From assembly GCA_002794785.1 (NCBI GenBank), contig NBBA01000006.1, positions 1,302,001 to 1,366,000 of the forward strand: DNA of 64,000 nucleotides, written 5' to 3'. How positions within the stretch are numbered: position 1 is the stretch's first letter; the number at the start of each line of letters is the position of its first letter. Made by a program: the position numbers and the translations under genes. The stretch comes from Coniferiporia sulphurascens (taxonomy: Eukaryota; Basidiomycota; Agaricomycetes; Hymenochaetales; Hymenochaetaceae). Of the stretch, positions 13,116 to 25,614 are shown piece by piece. The notes under the pieces were generated by a model. The model saw only the letters and a list, made by a program, of their open reading frames with translations, had not been told where the DNA came from and ran no database searches.

Positions 13116-13911
13116 CTCTCACTATTATGTAATAGCCACAATTACCCTCGCTGAACTCGGAAATCAAGACCAATTATTACTACGTCAATACCCAGACATT
13201 AGTATCTTTTGTGCATGTATTGCTCAATGCGTAACATGTGGCAAGCGGTATTTAGAACCAAGTCCATCTATCTGATCGAGAAACACCTCACCGATTTGGG
13301 GTCTAGACAATCCAGTGAGTTCCCCCGGGGGCAGTATAATTTCGGAAGCGAAGAAACTGAGGCAGGGAAAAGATTTTGCGAAGTAGAAGAATGATCTTCT
13401 TGCATTATAACAGAAAGCTAGTAGGAACTTTTAGAGCCCCGGATTCACAGGAGTTTCCCCCTATGGGAACCAAGTACTTCTCGCACCAAAGTGAGACCTG
13501 AATGTACCGGCCTGAGCCGTATAGCTCTTTGCGGAAATGTCTAAATGACAGGCTCTCATGCTCCCGGCGAACATAGCATGCCCCCGTTTTGGTAGGGGTG
13601 GCTCTATTCCCACGCCGGCATTGCTCGCGCTCTCACTCTGTTGGGGTCTGTTGCAAGAAACGCAAGTTTAGTACACGTCAATTGTTCACTGTTATTATTC
13701 CATTAGTCTGTATCAAAACGAGAGACTGGTATCATTAGGCGAAAGAGAAAGGGTGGAAATAGAGATGAAATCCATTTAGAGCTGAAATGAGTAACTATCA
13801 TAAGGACGTTAGGTGTAGCGAAGAGTTGCGTGAGGGGAAAAAAGAGAGCAGCTATGTGACAAGGGTAAAATAAATATGGAGGAAGCTGCGGACGACCAGC
13901 TGAAGCAATCA
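13116..13911. other. Intergenic, beta-tubulin 3' flank
   Basis: No gene seen. It contains the 3' end region of the beta-tubulin gene and the original continuation of the sequence interrupted by LINE copy 1. Confidence 0.5.
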
Positions 13912-15840
<1,929 letters not shown>

Positions 15841-16942
15841 CCTGAATAAAATTGACGTGTAAGCACTAAGATAATGGACCAGCACTGTCTAGGACAGAGT
15901 ATCCGGATGGATTATTGTCCGAGTTATTTTGACGCACATTTCGCGCGCAAATAACGCCAGCAACACATACTGAGCACATGCCGGAGTTCTACTCACCTAA
16001 TGATGTCTGCCAGGTTACAAGGAGGAGGTCGGGCTAGCGGTAGGTAAGGAATTAAGGTGAACAACCGGGAAGAAAAGCACCGCGTGTGGGTTCAAGCGGC
16101 GACGACACGTAGTCCATATTAGGAATTCCCTTGTGGCGCATAAGCACTTTATGACGTTTTACTAACTTGAACCTTAGCCGGGTGAAACGAGCAACTATAT
16201 GTGATGCTGTCCAAGGACAAGCACTTACCACCAAAGGTTACAGATCAGTCATTGAAAGTGTCGTATTATTTCGCAGCGCAAAGTTAATAACGGGACTTTT
16301 GGACAGGATTAGTACGTACTACAGTTCGGAACTGATTCACTCCAAGCAATCTGGAATCTGGACTACGCGGTTTTACGTCCTCATTGTTCTTTGTAATGAC
16401 AACAACCGCCCCTCGCACTCATCTCTGTGTCTAGTCTCTTCTTTGAGTAACATCTTCTGCTGTATCCATATTCCTGGCAGAAGGCCAGTCAACTAGATGA
16501 ACAAGCGTATTGATTTAACGAACCCCAACTTGACGCTCCGCACGACATGAGTAGAGCCTGTATCTTCCCTACCTAATAGAGCTTTCAGTGAGCTTGCAGT
16601 GGATTCCGGTCGCCGATGCAGATGTTAAAATTATCGTGTTAAAAAATGTGAAATTGTGACCTACTTCTACTCGGGCGTCTGTCGATCACATGCATTTACA
16701 TGTGCGCCGCGCTGAGCCCCATCAACTCTGACTTCTCATAAGATTATGTGTAATGCATGCAGTGGTCCGTCATATAGCCGAAATTCAAGATTGTTCGGTT
16801 GTTCCAAAAAAAAACTAACAAGTTGGTCCGGCCTGTATGTGTACTGTACATGTCAGATAAAATCTCTGGGTATCAGATATTTAAAAGAGAGGGAAAACGT
16901 AAAAATCTGAGACAAACACAACACGTTGAATACGTTGAACCC
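15841..16942. other. Intergenic, beta-tubulin 5' flank and KDD1 3' flank
   Basis: About 1.1 kb with no exon chain I can support on either strand. It should hold the beta-tubulin promoter next to 15840. Confidence 0.45.
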
Positions 16943-19338
16943 TTATGAAGTTTCTGCACAGCTGTCTATCCACGCCGTTGCCGCGTTTCGGGAAGCCTTC
17001 TCTTGTGCATCCTCTTGGGTTGTTCCAACGCCTGATCCCAAAACAACCCCGTTTACTGTCGAAGAACATCAGCACTATTTACTCCTAATTAGGTTAAAAT
17101 AGCTAAGACATACATGTGAGGGTCATTTTATAAGTCCACTCTCCATTATCGTTCTTTACAGGCACAGTTGGCGCACTCCATCGGAAGCCAGTATGTGAGC
17201 TAATATATTTCTTGAAGATGGGAAGGTAGCGCAAGGTCGGAATGTGATATGCACGCTCCTGGTCTGTTCGATGAAAATAACTTCGTTAGTTTCTCCCTAG
17301 TTACAGGGAATGAATGACCCCACCGAGTATTGCCAACGTGCGGAGGGCCGCGAGTTCTTTCGCGTCTTTCTTTTTCCCTGCGATACTACCAATCCCGTAC
17401 TCTCGGCCTTCAACTATGGAACAATTCGTAATTAACCGAGGTAAGAGCATGCCGAACTTACTCGAACAAATTACGGTGTGTGTAGACGTGTTAGATGGCC
17501 CTAGCACCACGGTATATCTGTACTGCAGACGATCACCATGAAAATACTCGTTCAATGCACCTTGAGCAGCTAGATTCATCCATAAGCTGACTTGCGAACG
17601 GGACTTATGAGACAAAAAGTAGATACAATGCTTACACTTCGAAAGACACCTCAGTATCGACTTAACAGAGGGCGAAGGAGGTGGGGATAATGCCAACCAA
17701 GGTTTCAGATTCGCCGAGAATACGCTTTCTCCAGGCTCGCCGGTTCGCTCCGTTGGCGAATCGGTTGAATTTTGGCCCAAGATTGAGGATAACGCAGAAT
17801 TTGAATCATTGAAGTTGTCTGTTACTACCGCGCCGGATGGCGTGACCTCATTTTCTCCGAGCTTTATATCTGACTCAATCGGGTCTGCGGTCTGGCTGCT
17901 AGGCGTGATAGTGGATAAAGAAGAAGACCTGCGTGAAGGTCGAGTTAATCGGGGTTGTCCGGCTAGACTACCGCTTCCTGTCCTAGTGTCCTGGGTCGCA
18001 TCATGGATGGCGTTCTGGCCACCCCGGGCCGCAGCACTGTGACTGTGATTATTGTCCTCGGTGTAGGAAATATCGCGTTCGCAGGATCCTCCTATGAGGC
18101 AATACGAGCTTGGAGAAGGGGAGTAAAGACATTAGGAAAAAGCGCGTTGCCCAATACCACTCACTCGATAATTGATAAAATCACGTCAACATTTGGTCTA
18201 TGCCAAGGGTCTTTAACCCAGCATACGTGACATAATCCAGCTACTCCTCCCTTATATATTTCGAACTCGCTCCGTTGTAGCGAATGAGGAAATTTAGGCA
18301 ATTCCCCTTTTGATATGCACAACACTACCCGTGGCTCTTCTTTTATGTCGTAGTAAGGAAGTTCTCCCGAAAGCAATTGCTAGATCTCATGATAAAAGCA
18401 ACTCTCAAAATCATTCAGGGGCAACTTCTCACCAGTGCCGTACATCCATAACTCCACACATCTCCCGGCTTTGTCGGAGACTGAGGGCCATTTTCGAAGT
18501 CGAGGTATTCAACGGCTGTCCAGCGACTTGCCCTATTGCCGTCTGATGTCATAGAACTCATAGTTCCATCAAGCTTCAATGTCCTGGATAGTCCAAAATC
18601 CCCCATAAGGGCGTCCCCAGTGTTCGTCACCAAGACATTGTTCTAAGTGGTGGAGTTAGCCCCAGTAGCTTGACTTCGTTGTATAATATACTTGACCACA
18701 CACTTACACCTTTTATATCGCCATGTATAATGTTTCTGCTGTGTATATACGAAAGCCCTTTCGCCATCCCTCGTAGCTGCACGAGACGAGCGTAAGAACG
18801 GATAAATTACTAGGGCCTGTGACTAACGAGATGAATCAAGCTTGTTCGTGGAGCACTTTTAACGTACTCGTCGGCTGTGCCGTTCTTCATGAAATCAGAG
18901 ACTAGACACGGAACTGGATTGCCGGTCTTGTACATCACCCCATGCAACTGCAATACATTAGGATGATGTAGAGAGCTCCAAGTATCGATTTCGCGCTTCA
19001 ATCTCTTTCAAGTGGTCCTGTGAGTAACACCGTGACGAGCTTCAGGGTCCTGGGAGCAGACTCACCTTGATCGACTTCTCCAGGTTCTCGCCTTGGTCGT
19101 GCGCGTAGTGTTTGAGTACTTTAACGGCATACATTTTATCTTTTATTAAGATGCTGGACGGTTGGCAACGAGCTCGATATTTGAAGACCGAGGAGTAACC
19201 GCCGCGAGCAAAAGGATGGCCGTCAGAGTCAACCGCCTCTAACAAGCCGCTAAGGTCCTCAATTCGGGTTTCCAGATCAACCGAGGATAATGGTTGGGTA
19301 GACATGTGGCGATCATTGAAGTCCACGAGGGTACTCAT
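16943..19338 (-). CDS. KDD1: protein kinase with two C-terminal dsRNA-binding domains
   Basis: Ten exons: 19066-19338, 18828-19004, 18708-18776, 18433-18642, 18165-18379, 17636-18108, 17462-17569, 17324-17413, 17114-17263, 16943-17055; 1878 bases, 625 residues. Kinase about 40-315: glycine loop FARGGYSSVF, Lys73 in YAVKVL, HGDIK (168-172; non-RD because Gly replaces Arg), DFG 188-190, DVWSYG, and a C-lobe ending in HRPNVDVI. A Ser/Thr/Pro-rich linker of about 155 residues ends in PWLALSPPPSPS. dsRBD1 about 473-540: helix ALNEYFHGD, strands to EGREYG, then the basic helix GKKKDAKELAALRTL. dsRBD2 about 541-620, less basic (TTQEDAQEKASRNAA). Each dsRBD is split by a phase-1 intron. The acceptor at 17570 could instead lie nine bases further on. 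First gene of the array. Function unknown; by analogy with PKR it could phosphorylate targets when bound to dsRNA (inference). Confidence 0.88.
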
Positions 19339-20262
19339 CGAATGAAGTATTGCTGTCAATCTCTGGCCGCGCTGTCCTCAGTACGCGTATTCACAGGTCC
19401 TGTTGAACAAGCAGTTTGGGTTGGGTTGGCCCAAGGTGGGTGAGTGAGGTGGAGAGGTGCTTGAAAGAGCAGGACATCGGTATGTGTGCCTATAAGGAAG
19501 ACTCTAGCGGTGCATCATGCTTGAGGCAAGCAGCGAGGCTTCCGTAATTGCACTTTTCATGACGACTTCTTATCACCATGAACTGTAAACTCACGCAAGC
19601 TTCAGCACTGCCCGAAGCTGTGTGGGAAGAGAACGGGGTGCCGGATATCACAACGCCTTAGTACATACAGATCAATGACCATGATCTCGATTTCGAGTTT
19701 TGGAGCTTATTGAGGACGAACGGTGAGCTGCCAGGGTATAAGTAAACAGTAGCCTGGCAGTAGTATCTGTAATTCATGATTAGCGTCGTTGGGACACAGC
19801 TTGGACCAACGGATATTACTCGGCCGCACGAGAACATGTGGCATAGCACCATCTTCACTGCTGTTTGTCAAATTTACCAGCACAATAATAGCACGGTAAC
19901 ACGGTTGAATTTGCCAATTTGGACTTGAAGTTGGTATGTATCGAAATGCCGAGTCTCCCGCTCTGCATGTTCACAGCGGCAATTGCCGGTCGCTTGACTC
20001 AAGCGGGGTTTTCCGTACGCCGACTTCACGTACGTAAACCACCATGCAGGTAGTCGGAACGATCATCTCTCCTCCTTTTTCATACATCAGAAAGCCCGAT
20101 TAAAAACAGACTCGTATCAGGCTCGATAGCGACGAGTCCCGCGCAGCGAGAACCACTCCCTTTTTCAAACAAAGACTTCAATAGTGAGATAAAACATTCT
20201 TCGACGGAATATTTAATAGTTAACATGATAGCACAGGATCTTGGTTCAATGGATAACCTGGT
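19339..20262. other. Intergenic between KDD1 and DD1
   Basis: No gene seen. It holds the KDD1 promoter side and the 3' flank of DD1. Confidence 0.45.
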
Positions 20263-21042
20263 CTACCCGCGACCCCACCCATTTGCCGCAGCAACAACAG
20301 CTGCCTCTCGGGCCTCCCTTTTTGTCCGCCCTGTGGCCTCTCCAATGATCTCATCGTCAACTGCATCAGAAAATGATGAATTCAAAATTCGATAGACTTC
20401 CATAAATTTCAACGGAAAAGCTACGTACGGACGACTCCGCATGACCAGCTGGGATGGTGATCAGGGCCAACAGAGGTATCCACGAACGTAATTCGGTTCG
20501 TCAAATGCTGTTGGACCGTGTAATCCATAAAAATTGGATAGTATGCTCGCGCATTGGAAAGATGAGCCGGGTTCTCCTCCTCTGTGAAAGTCCCAATAAA
20601 TCCTATGCAGAATATGAGCGAAGGAAAGGGCACTGACCTAGCCTCAAGAGCGCTTGTCTGGCGGCTTCGCTATGTGCGGACTTGGTAGTGAAGGCGACCG
20701 CTCTCCCATACTCCTGATCGTTGACTGCCATTAAATGTGGATGTGTAATGAGCATTCATCCCGCTTAACAGCGTGAGACAGGCGTACTATAGCAGGTGGA
20801 AATCCATTGCGGGTTATGTACCTCTGGATCATTAGCTGACGACTGTTCAAATCGGACGGTCATCCCGTTTTTTATGCAAGCATTAGTCAGAGCTGTTCTG
20901 TGACCTATGAAGGAGTTGGGAGCCAACGAAGGGTTATCAATGATCCAGTGCTCCATCCATATTCATACTAACTATTTTTTGGATTCCAAGTCACATCAGT
21001 GGTAGGAGGACTGACGGTTGGCCAATTGATCGTAGACGCCAT
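20263..21042 (-). CDS. DD1: stand-alone tandem dsRBD protein
   Basis: Five exons: 20973-21042, 20788-20904, 20638-20724, 20429-20581, 20263-20360; 525 bases, 174 residues. No kinase. A short 23-residue leader (start MASTINW, context CAATGG) is followed by dsRBD1 (about 24-92; helix RTALTNACIKNG, then NDQEYGRA and the helix KSAHSEAARQALLRL) and dsRBD2 (about 95-174; DDEIIGEATG, then RTKREAREAAVVAAANG). The internal exon lengths 117, 87 and 153 are exactly those of the dsRBD exons of KDD5, and all phases match (phase-1 introns). This shows DD1 comes from the C-terminal half of a KDD gene. Architecture resembles small dsRNA-binding cofactors such as TRBP/PACT or RDE-4; a role as modulator or decoy of the KDD kinases is inference. 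An alternative start at 20956 would remove the first exon. Confidence 0.8.
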
Positions 21043-21584
21043 TGTTTACGGACAAGTCTATGCGTCTGGCGATGGATCACGAAATGTAGAGGAGGTGGAA
21101 ACAAGTGAGTCAATGCTCTACCGGTAGATCCACGAGTGTTTTATACGATACGGTGAAGTCTGCTGTGCCTTATTTATTCCTGGGCTCGCCGTGGGTCCGT
21201 AGTAGCTTCCGCTGCCGCAGTAGAATCAATGGGGCTGTACCCAAGTACGCGTTTGTGGCCTACCCCTTTACTTGAGACCCCTTTACTTGAGACAGTCCTG
21301 TGCGCCAAGAAGTTATGTTGAATAAATAGAACATCAAGCCTGGCTGCAAGGCGGTTCTGGCTTATAAGGTTCATAATCGAAGGGAGACAAGCGTGCGCCA
21401 TACGCAGCACACGATGTGGTATCTTTGGGCAGTCACAATTGCGGCAGTGAAAGCGACAAGCACAATTAGGAGGCCGGTACAGCTTGACCGTGCACATACC
21501 AGACAAGCCTCATCAGGAAGTATAAATAACATGTTGGAAAAAGAAGGATTAGGATCTGAGCTATGTAAATATGATGCGCAGTTT
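21043..21584. other. Intergenic between DD1 and KDD2
   Basis: No gene seen; DD1 promoter side and KDD2 3' flank. Confidence 0.45.
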
Positions 21585-23857
21585 TCATAGATTTTCTGCA
21601 AAGCCGCCCCTCCATACAATTGCCGCGTTTTGGGCAGCCTTCTCATGTGCATCATCTCGTGTCGGTCCAACTCCAACGCCCAGGTCAACTCCATTGACTA
21701 TCGAATAGGTTTAGCACTATTCCATTTTAGCCGAACTCAAAAGTTCTGGACATACATTTGAGAGTTACCGCGTGAACCCACTCTTCGTTATTCTCCAGTT
21801 CAGGCACAACTTGAAAGTCCCATTCAAAGCCTTGATACGCGGTTATGTGTTTTCTCAAAGTAGGCAGATAGCGCAAAGCCGGGATTCTTAATGGGTCCTC
21901 TCGACCTGTCAAGATAGATGTTACTCAAATCCTGTTTATCTCGGAAGAAATCACTTACGAAGTCGTTCCAATGCACGCAAAGCTGCAAGCTCTTCCGCTT
22001 CCTTTTTCTTACCCCGAACACTAGCAAGCCCATATTCTCTGCCTTCAACTGAGGATGGCTCACAGTTGTTGAGTATGGAACGAGGGGCAGATAGAAAACT
22101 CACTCAAACAAGACACAGTATGCACGGGAATATTCGTCGATCCAATCGTCATGGAGCCGTATTCATATTTCAGACGGTCACGGGAAAGACCGTTGTGATA
22201 CTCATTCAACACGACTCGAGCGGCTAGCGTAACATATGATATAACTTGTGAGTAAATAGTTGTCCACAATGCTTACATTTTCCTATGCGCTCCAGTGTTT
22301 TCTCAATCGAGGGAGAGAGAGGAGGGGGCACCTCCGACCATGGCCTTATATCTGCTGCAATTGAGTCCATCTCAAGTTCTCCACTTTCATAATAGACCTG
22401 ACTCACTCCTGCCTATTAGCTCTCCAGTCGTTGTAGTGGGCAAGGAAGGGGGACGGCGTAAGGGCGCAGTCGCTCCAGGAATCTCAGCTGGATCGCCGGC
22501 CTCAGCCTCAGCAAGCTGGGCGGCGTTCTGGATAGCGTTTTGGTCGCGCTCGATGCTGCAATCGTTATCGGCGGTGATAGCAACATCACAGGTCTCTCCT
22601 TTGAAGCAACGCGAGCTTGAATAGAGATTAACAGGATTGGGTAAAGGCGTGCCACTTAATACCACTCACTTGATGAATGACGCAATTATGTCAATACTTG
22701 GCCTATAACCAGGATCTTTAACCCAACACATGTAGCACAATGCAATTATTCCCTCCCTGTATATTTCGAAGTCGTTCCGTTTTAGTGAAGGGGGGAATTT
22801 AGGCAGTTCCCCCTTTTCTATAGTAAATACCACTCGTGCCTCTTCTGCAATTTTGATGTCATAGTATGGGAGCATGCCGGATAAAAGTTGCTAGGATGAG
22901 TGGTAAGGTCAGTCGTCATCGGGAAAACCAAACTTAATTCCATACCAGAGCCGTACATCCATAGCTCCAAACATCCCCCGCTTTGGCTGGTGCTCTAGGC
23001 CCATTCTTAAAATCAAGATACTCGACAGCTGTCCAGCGACCAGCCCTGTTGCCGTCTGACGTTGTTATACTCACGGATCCATCGAGCTTTAATACTCTGG
23101 ACAGTCCGAAGTCTCCTACAAGGGCATTACCGGACTTCGTCACCAAGATATTATCCTGGGCAGAGAAGTATGATTTCAACTGGCCAGAAACGAGATTTTA
23201 ACCAAACTTACGCCCTTGATATCGCCGTGTACAATATCTCTGCCATGTATATAGGATAGGCCTCTCGCTGTCCCCTGCAACTACGTAGAGTAAGCGTGAA
23301 CACGGGTCGAACGTTAAGAAAAAAACGACTTACGAGGTGTATCAAGCTCGCAGTAGGTGCGTCTTCAACGTACTTTGCGGCTGTACCGTTCTCCATGAAA
23401 TCCGAAACTAGACATGGAATTGGGTTGCCACTCATGTACAGGATACCATGCAATTTTAGTACATTAGGATGGTGTAGCAAAATCCAGGTGGAGACTTCAC
23501 GTCTCAATTTCTTAAATAATCCGCGTGAGTGTGTGTATCATGGCAAGTGATGGAGCCTAGCGAACTGACAAAACTCACCTTGATCAGCTTCTCTTCTTGG
23601 GATCTATCCCGATTGCCCGTGTGGTATCTGAGTGCCTTGACGGCGTATACAATATCTCTTGCAAGAACGCCAGGTGAATGGTTCAGTGTTTTGTATAGAA
23701 AGACCGAGGAGTAGCCACCGTGGGCAAAAGGATGACCGCCAGAATCTGCCTTTACTTCTAAAAAGCTACTAAGATCCTCAATCTGAGTTTCTAGGTCGAC
23801 TGATAATGGCGGCTGGCTAGTCGAAGAATGTCCACTGAAATCCGCGCCAGAAGTCAT
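21585..23857 (-). CDS. KDD2: protein kinase with two C-terminal dsRBDs
   Basis: Eleven exons: 23579-23857, 23334-23510, 23212-23280, 22946-23155, 22670-22890, 22407-22615, 22277-22354, 22104-22223, 21959-22048, 21756-21905, 21585-21697; 1716 bases, 571 residues. It is the closest sister of KDD1 (N-terminus SVDLETQIEDL, then FAHGGYSSVF). Lys74 in YAVKAL, HGDIK (170-174, non-RD), DFG at 190, and AVEY in place of APE. The linker is shorter (about 95 residues), is split by an extra 52-base phase-1 intron, and ends in PWSEVPPPLSPS. dsRBD1 about 416-485 (VLNEYHNG; EGREYG; the basic helix GKKKEAEELAALRAL). dsRBD2 about 490-571 (LRYLPTLRKHI; TRDDAHEKAAQNAA). The final exon has 113 bases, as in KDD1 and KDD3. 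Intact, no frame breaks. Confidence 0.88.
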
Positions 23858-24532
23858 TGTACGGAAGTGTTGTAACTGCAGGTAAATCTCCGTCGATTTC
23901 TCAGCTCAGGTTACGCGTCTTTCACAACCGTTGGGTGAGTTGACGGTTTTGCGGGGAGCCAAGATGGTTAGAGGAGGAAGCAAGGCAATTGCGTGAGCGG
24001 GGAGGCGGTACGAAAGCTTATAAGGGGATTGATATTAATTCATCGCGACTACGGCAATTCGGATAAGACGAAGGCTTCTGTTGTTTAGTTTCCACAGACT
24101 TCTAATTATCTCGAAATACAGGCTCACATAGGAATACGAGTTCTTCCGAACTTCAGAGCTGTGCGGAAGTTGTTGGAGCACTGGATGTCGGCAGTCATTG
24201 CAGCAATTCAGTGCCTGAGAATGAACGGAGCCTGAACTAGAAAAGCGTTGCGCCGCGCCTCTTTGAAGCGCAAGTGATCAAAACACAGCCCCGGCCATTG
24301 CGAAGAATTGAACATTCGGCCCAGGAATAAAATACGTAGGGGTTCTGCGCGCAGAATCGCCGCACGACATCGGATTTACAAGCAAAATCATGCAAATAAA
24401 CCGTAGGAGGATTTTGCTTAGTAGTGGCAAGAACCAGTGCTGCCGCGGTCGTGGTAATCGAGTCTAGCGGCATTCGTATCCAGAATGGATTCAGTCGGCG
24501 ATTACGTAAATCCACGATTTTGTCTTCGTGGC
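23858..24532. other. KDD2 5' flank
   Basis: No intact gene seen. Part of it (about 24290-24420, minus strand) resembles the KDD3 5' flank, with a shared block GCGCAGAATCGCC and a similar conceptual peptide (GDSAR). This may be a duplicated promoter block or the remains of a small gene duplicated with the kinases. Confidence 0.4.
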
Positions 24533-24754
24533 ACTACTATCGTATGACCCCTATTACAAAGTCACTTCGAAAACAAAAAATTGTCTCAAAGGGGAGGCAT
24601 CTCTAAATTTTGCCGAAAAAAATGGCAAGGAAGATTTATATACTGTACAACAGTGCAGAAGGATTTTTTCGACCCTATACCCACGATGTGGAGGTTGGAA
24701 ACCCAAGTTTTGTCTGAAAATGTGACTTTGTAATAGGGGTCATACGATAGTAGT
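24533..24754. mobile_element. MITE-like element with perfect 33-bp inverted ends
   Basis: Positions 24533-24565 and 24722-24754 are exact reverse complements over 33 bases (outer ends ACTACTATCG / CGATAGTAGT). The about 155-base AT-rich interior encodes nothing convincing. Size and structure fit a miniature inverted-repeat transposable element. I could not settle the target-site duplication. Confidence 0.7.
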
Positions 24755-24757
24755 AGT

Positions 24758-24772
24758 ACTGTCAAAAGCTGC
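24758..24772. repeat. Target-site duplication, left copy (outer retroposon)
   Basis: ACTGTCAAAAGCTGC, identical to 32095-32109. Confidence 0.88.
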
Positions 24773-25396
24773 AACCACCCTTGACCTCTAACCACCATCA
24801 TCTCACCCAGTGCACATCCACTCGCACTGCCCCTAAACTCCCTGGGTTAACCACCCACACCAGTCCTCACTCACAGTAGACATCTGTCAAGCTGTTTTAC
24901 GGCCTTGTTCATCATTCCACTCCCCCTTTTCCCCATTCCCCCATGCCCCCTTCTATTCCTTCACCTCCTGGTGCCAAACTTCAAAACCGATACCACATAT
25001 GAACCTTTCAACCTCGTTGATGAAAATCAGCACATACTAGACTGGGCCATATGCCAGTACAAACTACAGGTCATCAGCATCATTGAACAACCACATAATT
25101 CATGGCACATCCTCCTCTACTGGGAACACCTCAGCTTTTATGGCCCATGCTTGGACTTAACATCAGTCCTCCTACAATTCAGAGTCAACACCACACCTCA
25201 TGGCAACCTGCCCCTAGCCTCATGCACACAAGCTGCTCCAATTGCTGTCATGTCACACCTCTCAGAGTCACAAATATTGGACATTAAACAATTCAAATCC
25301 CATCAATCCTCACATCAAAAAAAATCAATTAATTTTTCCCACCTTATGCAATCAATATCAGTCATCATAGAATCCATAAAACCACCACCCCCTCCT

Positions 25397-25411
25397 GCTA
25401 AATTTGTTATT
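25397..25411. repeat. Target-site duplication, left copy (LINE 2)
   Basis: GCTAAATTTGTTATT, identical to 31870-31884; it follows the (TTTTA)n tail of the minus-strand LINE. Confidence 0.93.
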
Positions 25412-25614
25412 TTTATTTTTATTTTTATTTTTATTTTAAATGCATTTCTATAGCGCGTCATGACTATCTAGTACAAAATACGCTCCAGGGGCCTTTAGGC
25501 CCCTGTATTATGTGAGATGGGGATTGTTATAGATGGAATAATCGTGATGGGACGCTGTAAGCGGAGACGGGATCTGGGCAGATGCCAGTGAAAAGAGAAG
25601 ACGTGGGATCTGGC

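Noticed and set aside
25409..25440. TTTTA microsatellite as an independent repeat
   Set aside because: It is the 3' tail of LINE copy 2 on the minus strand, directly beside its target-site duplication.
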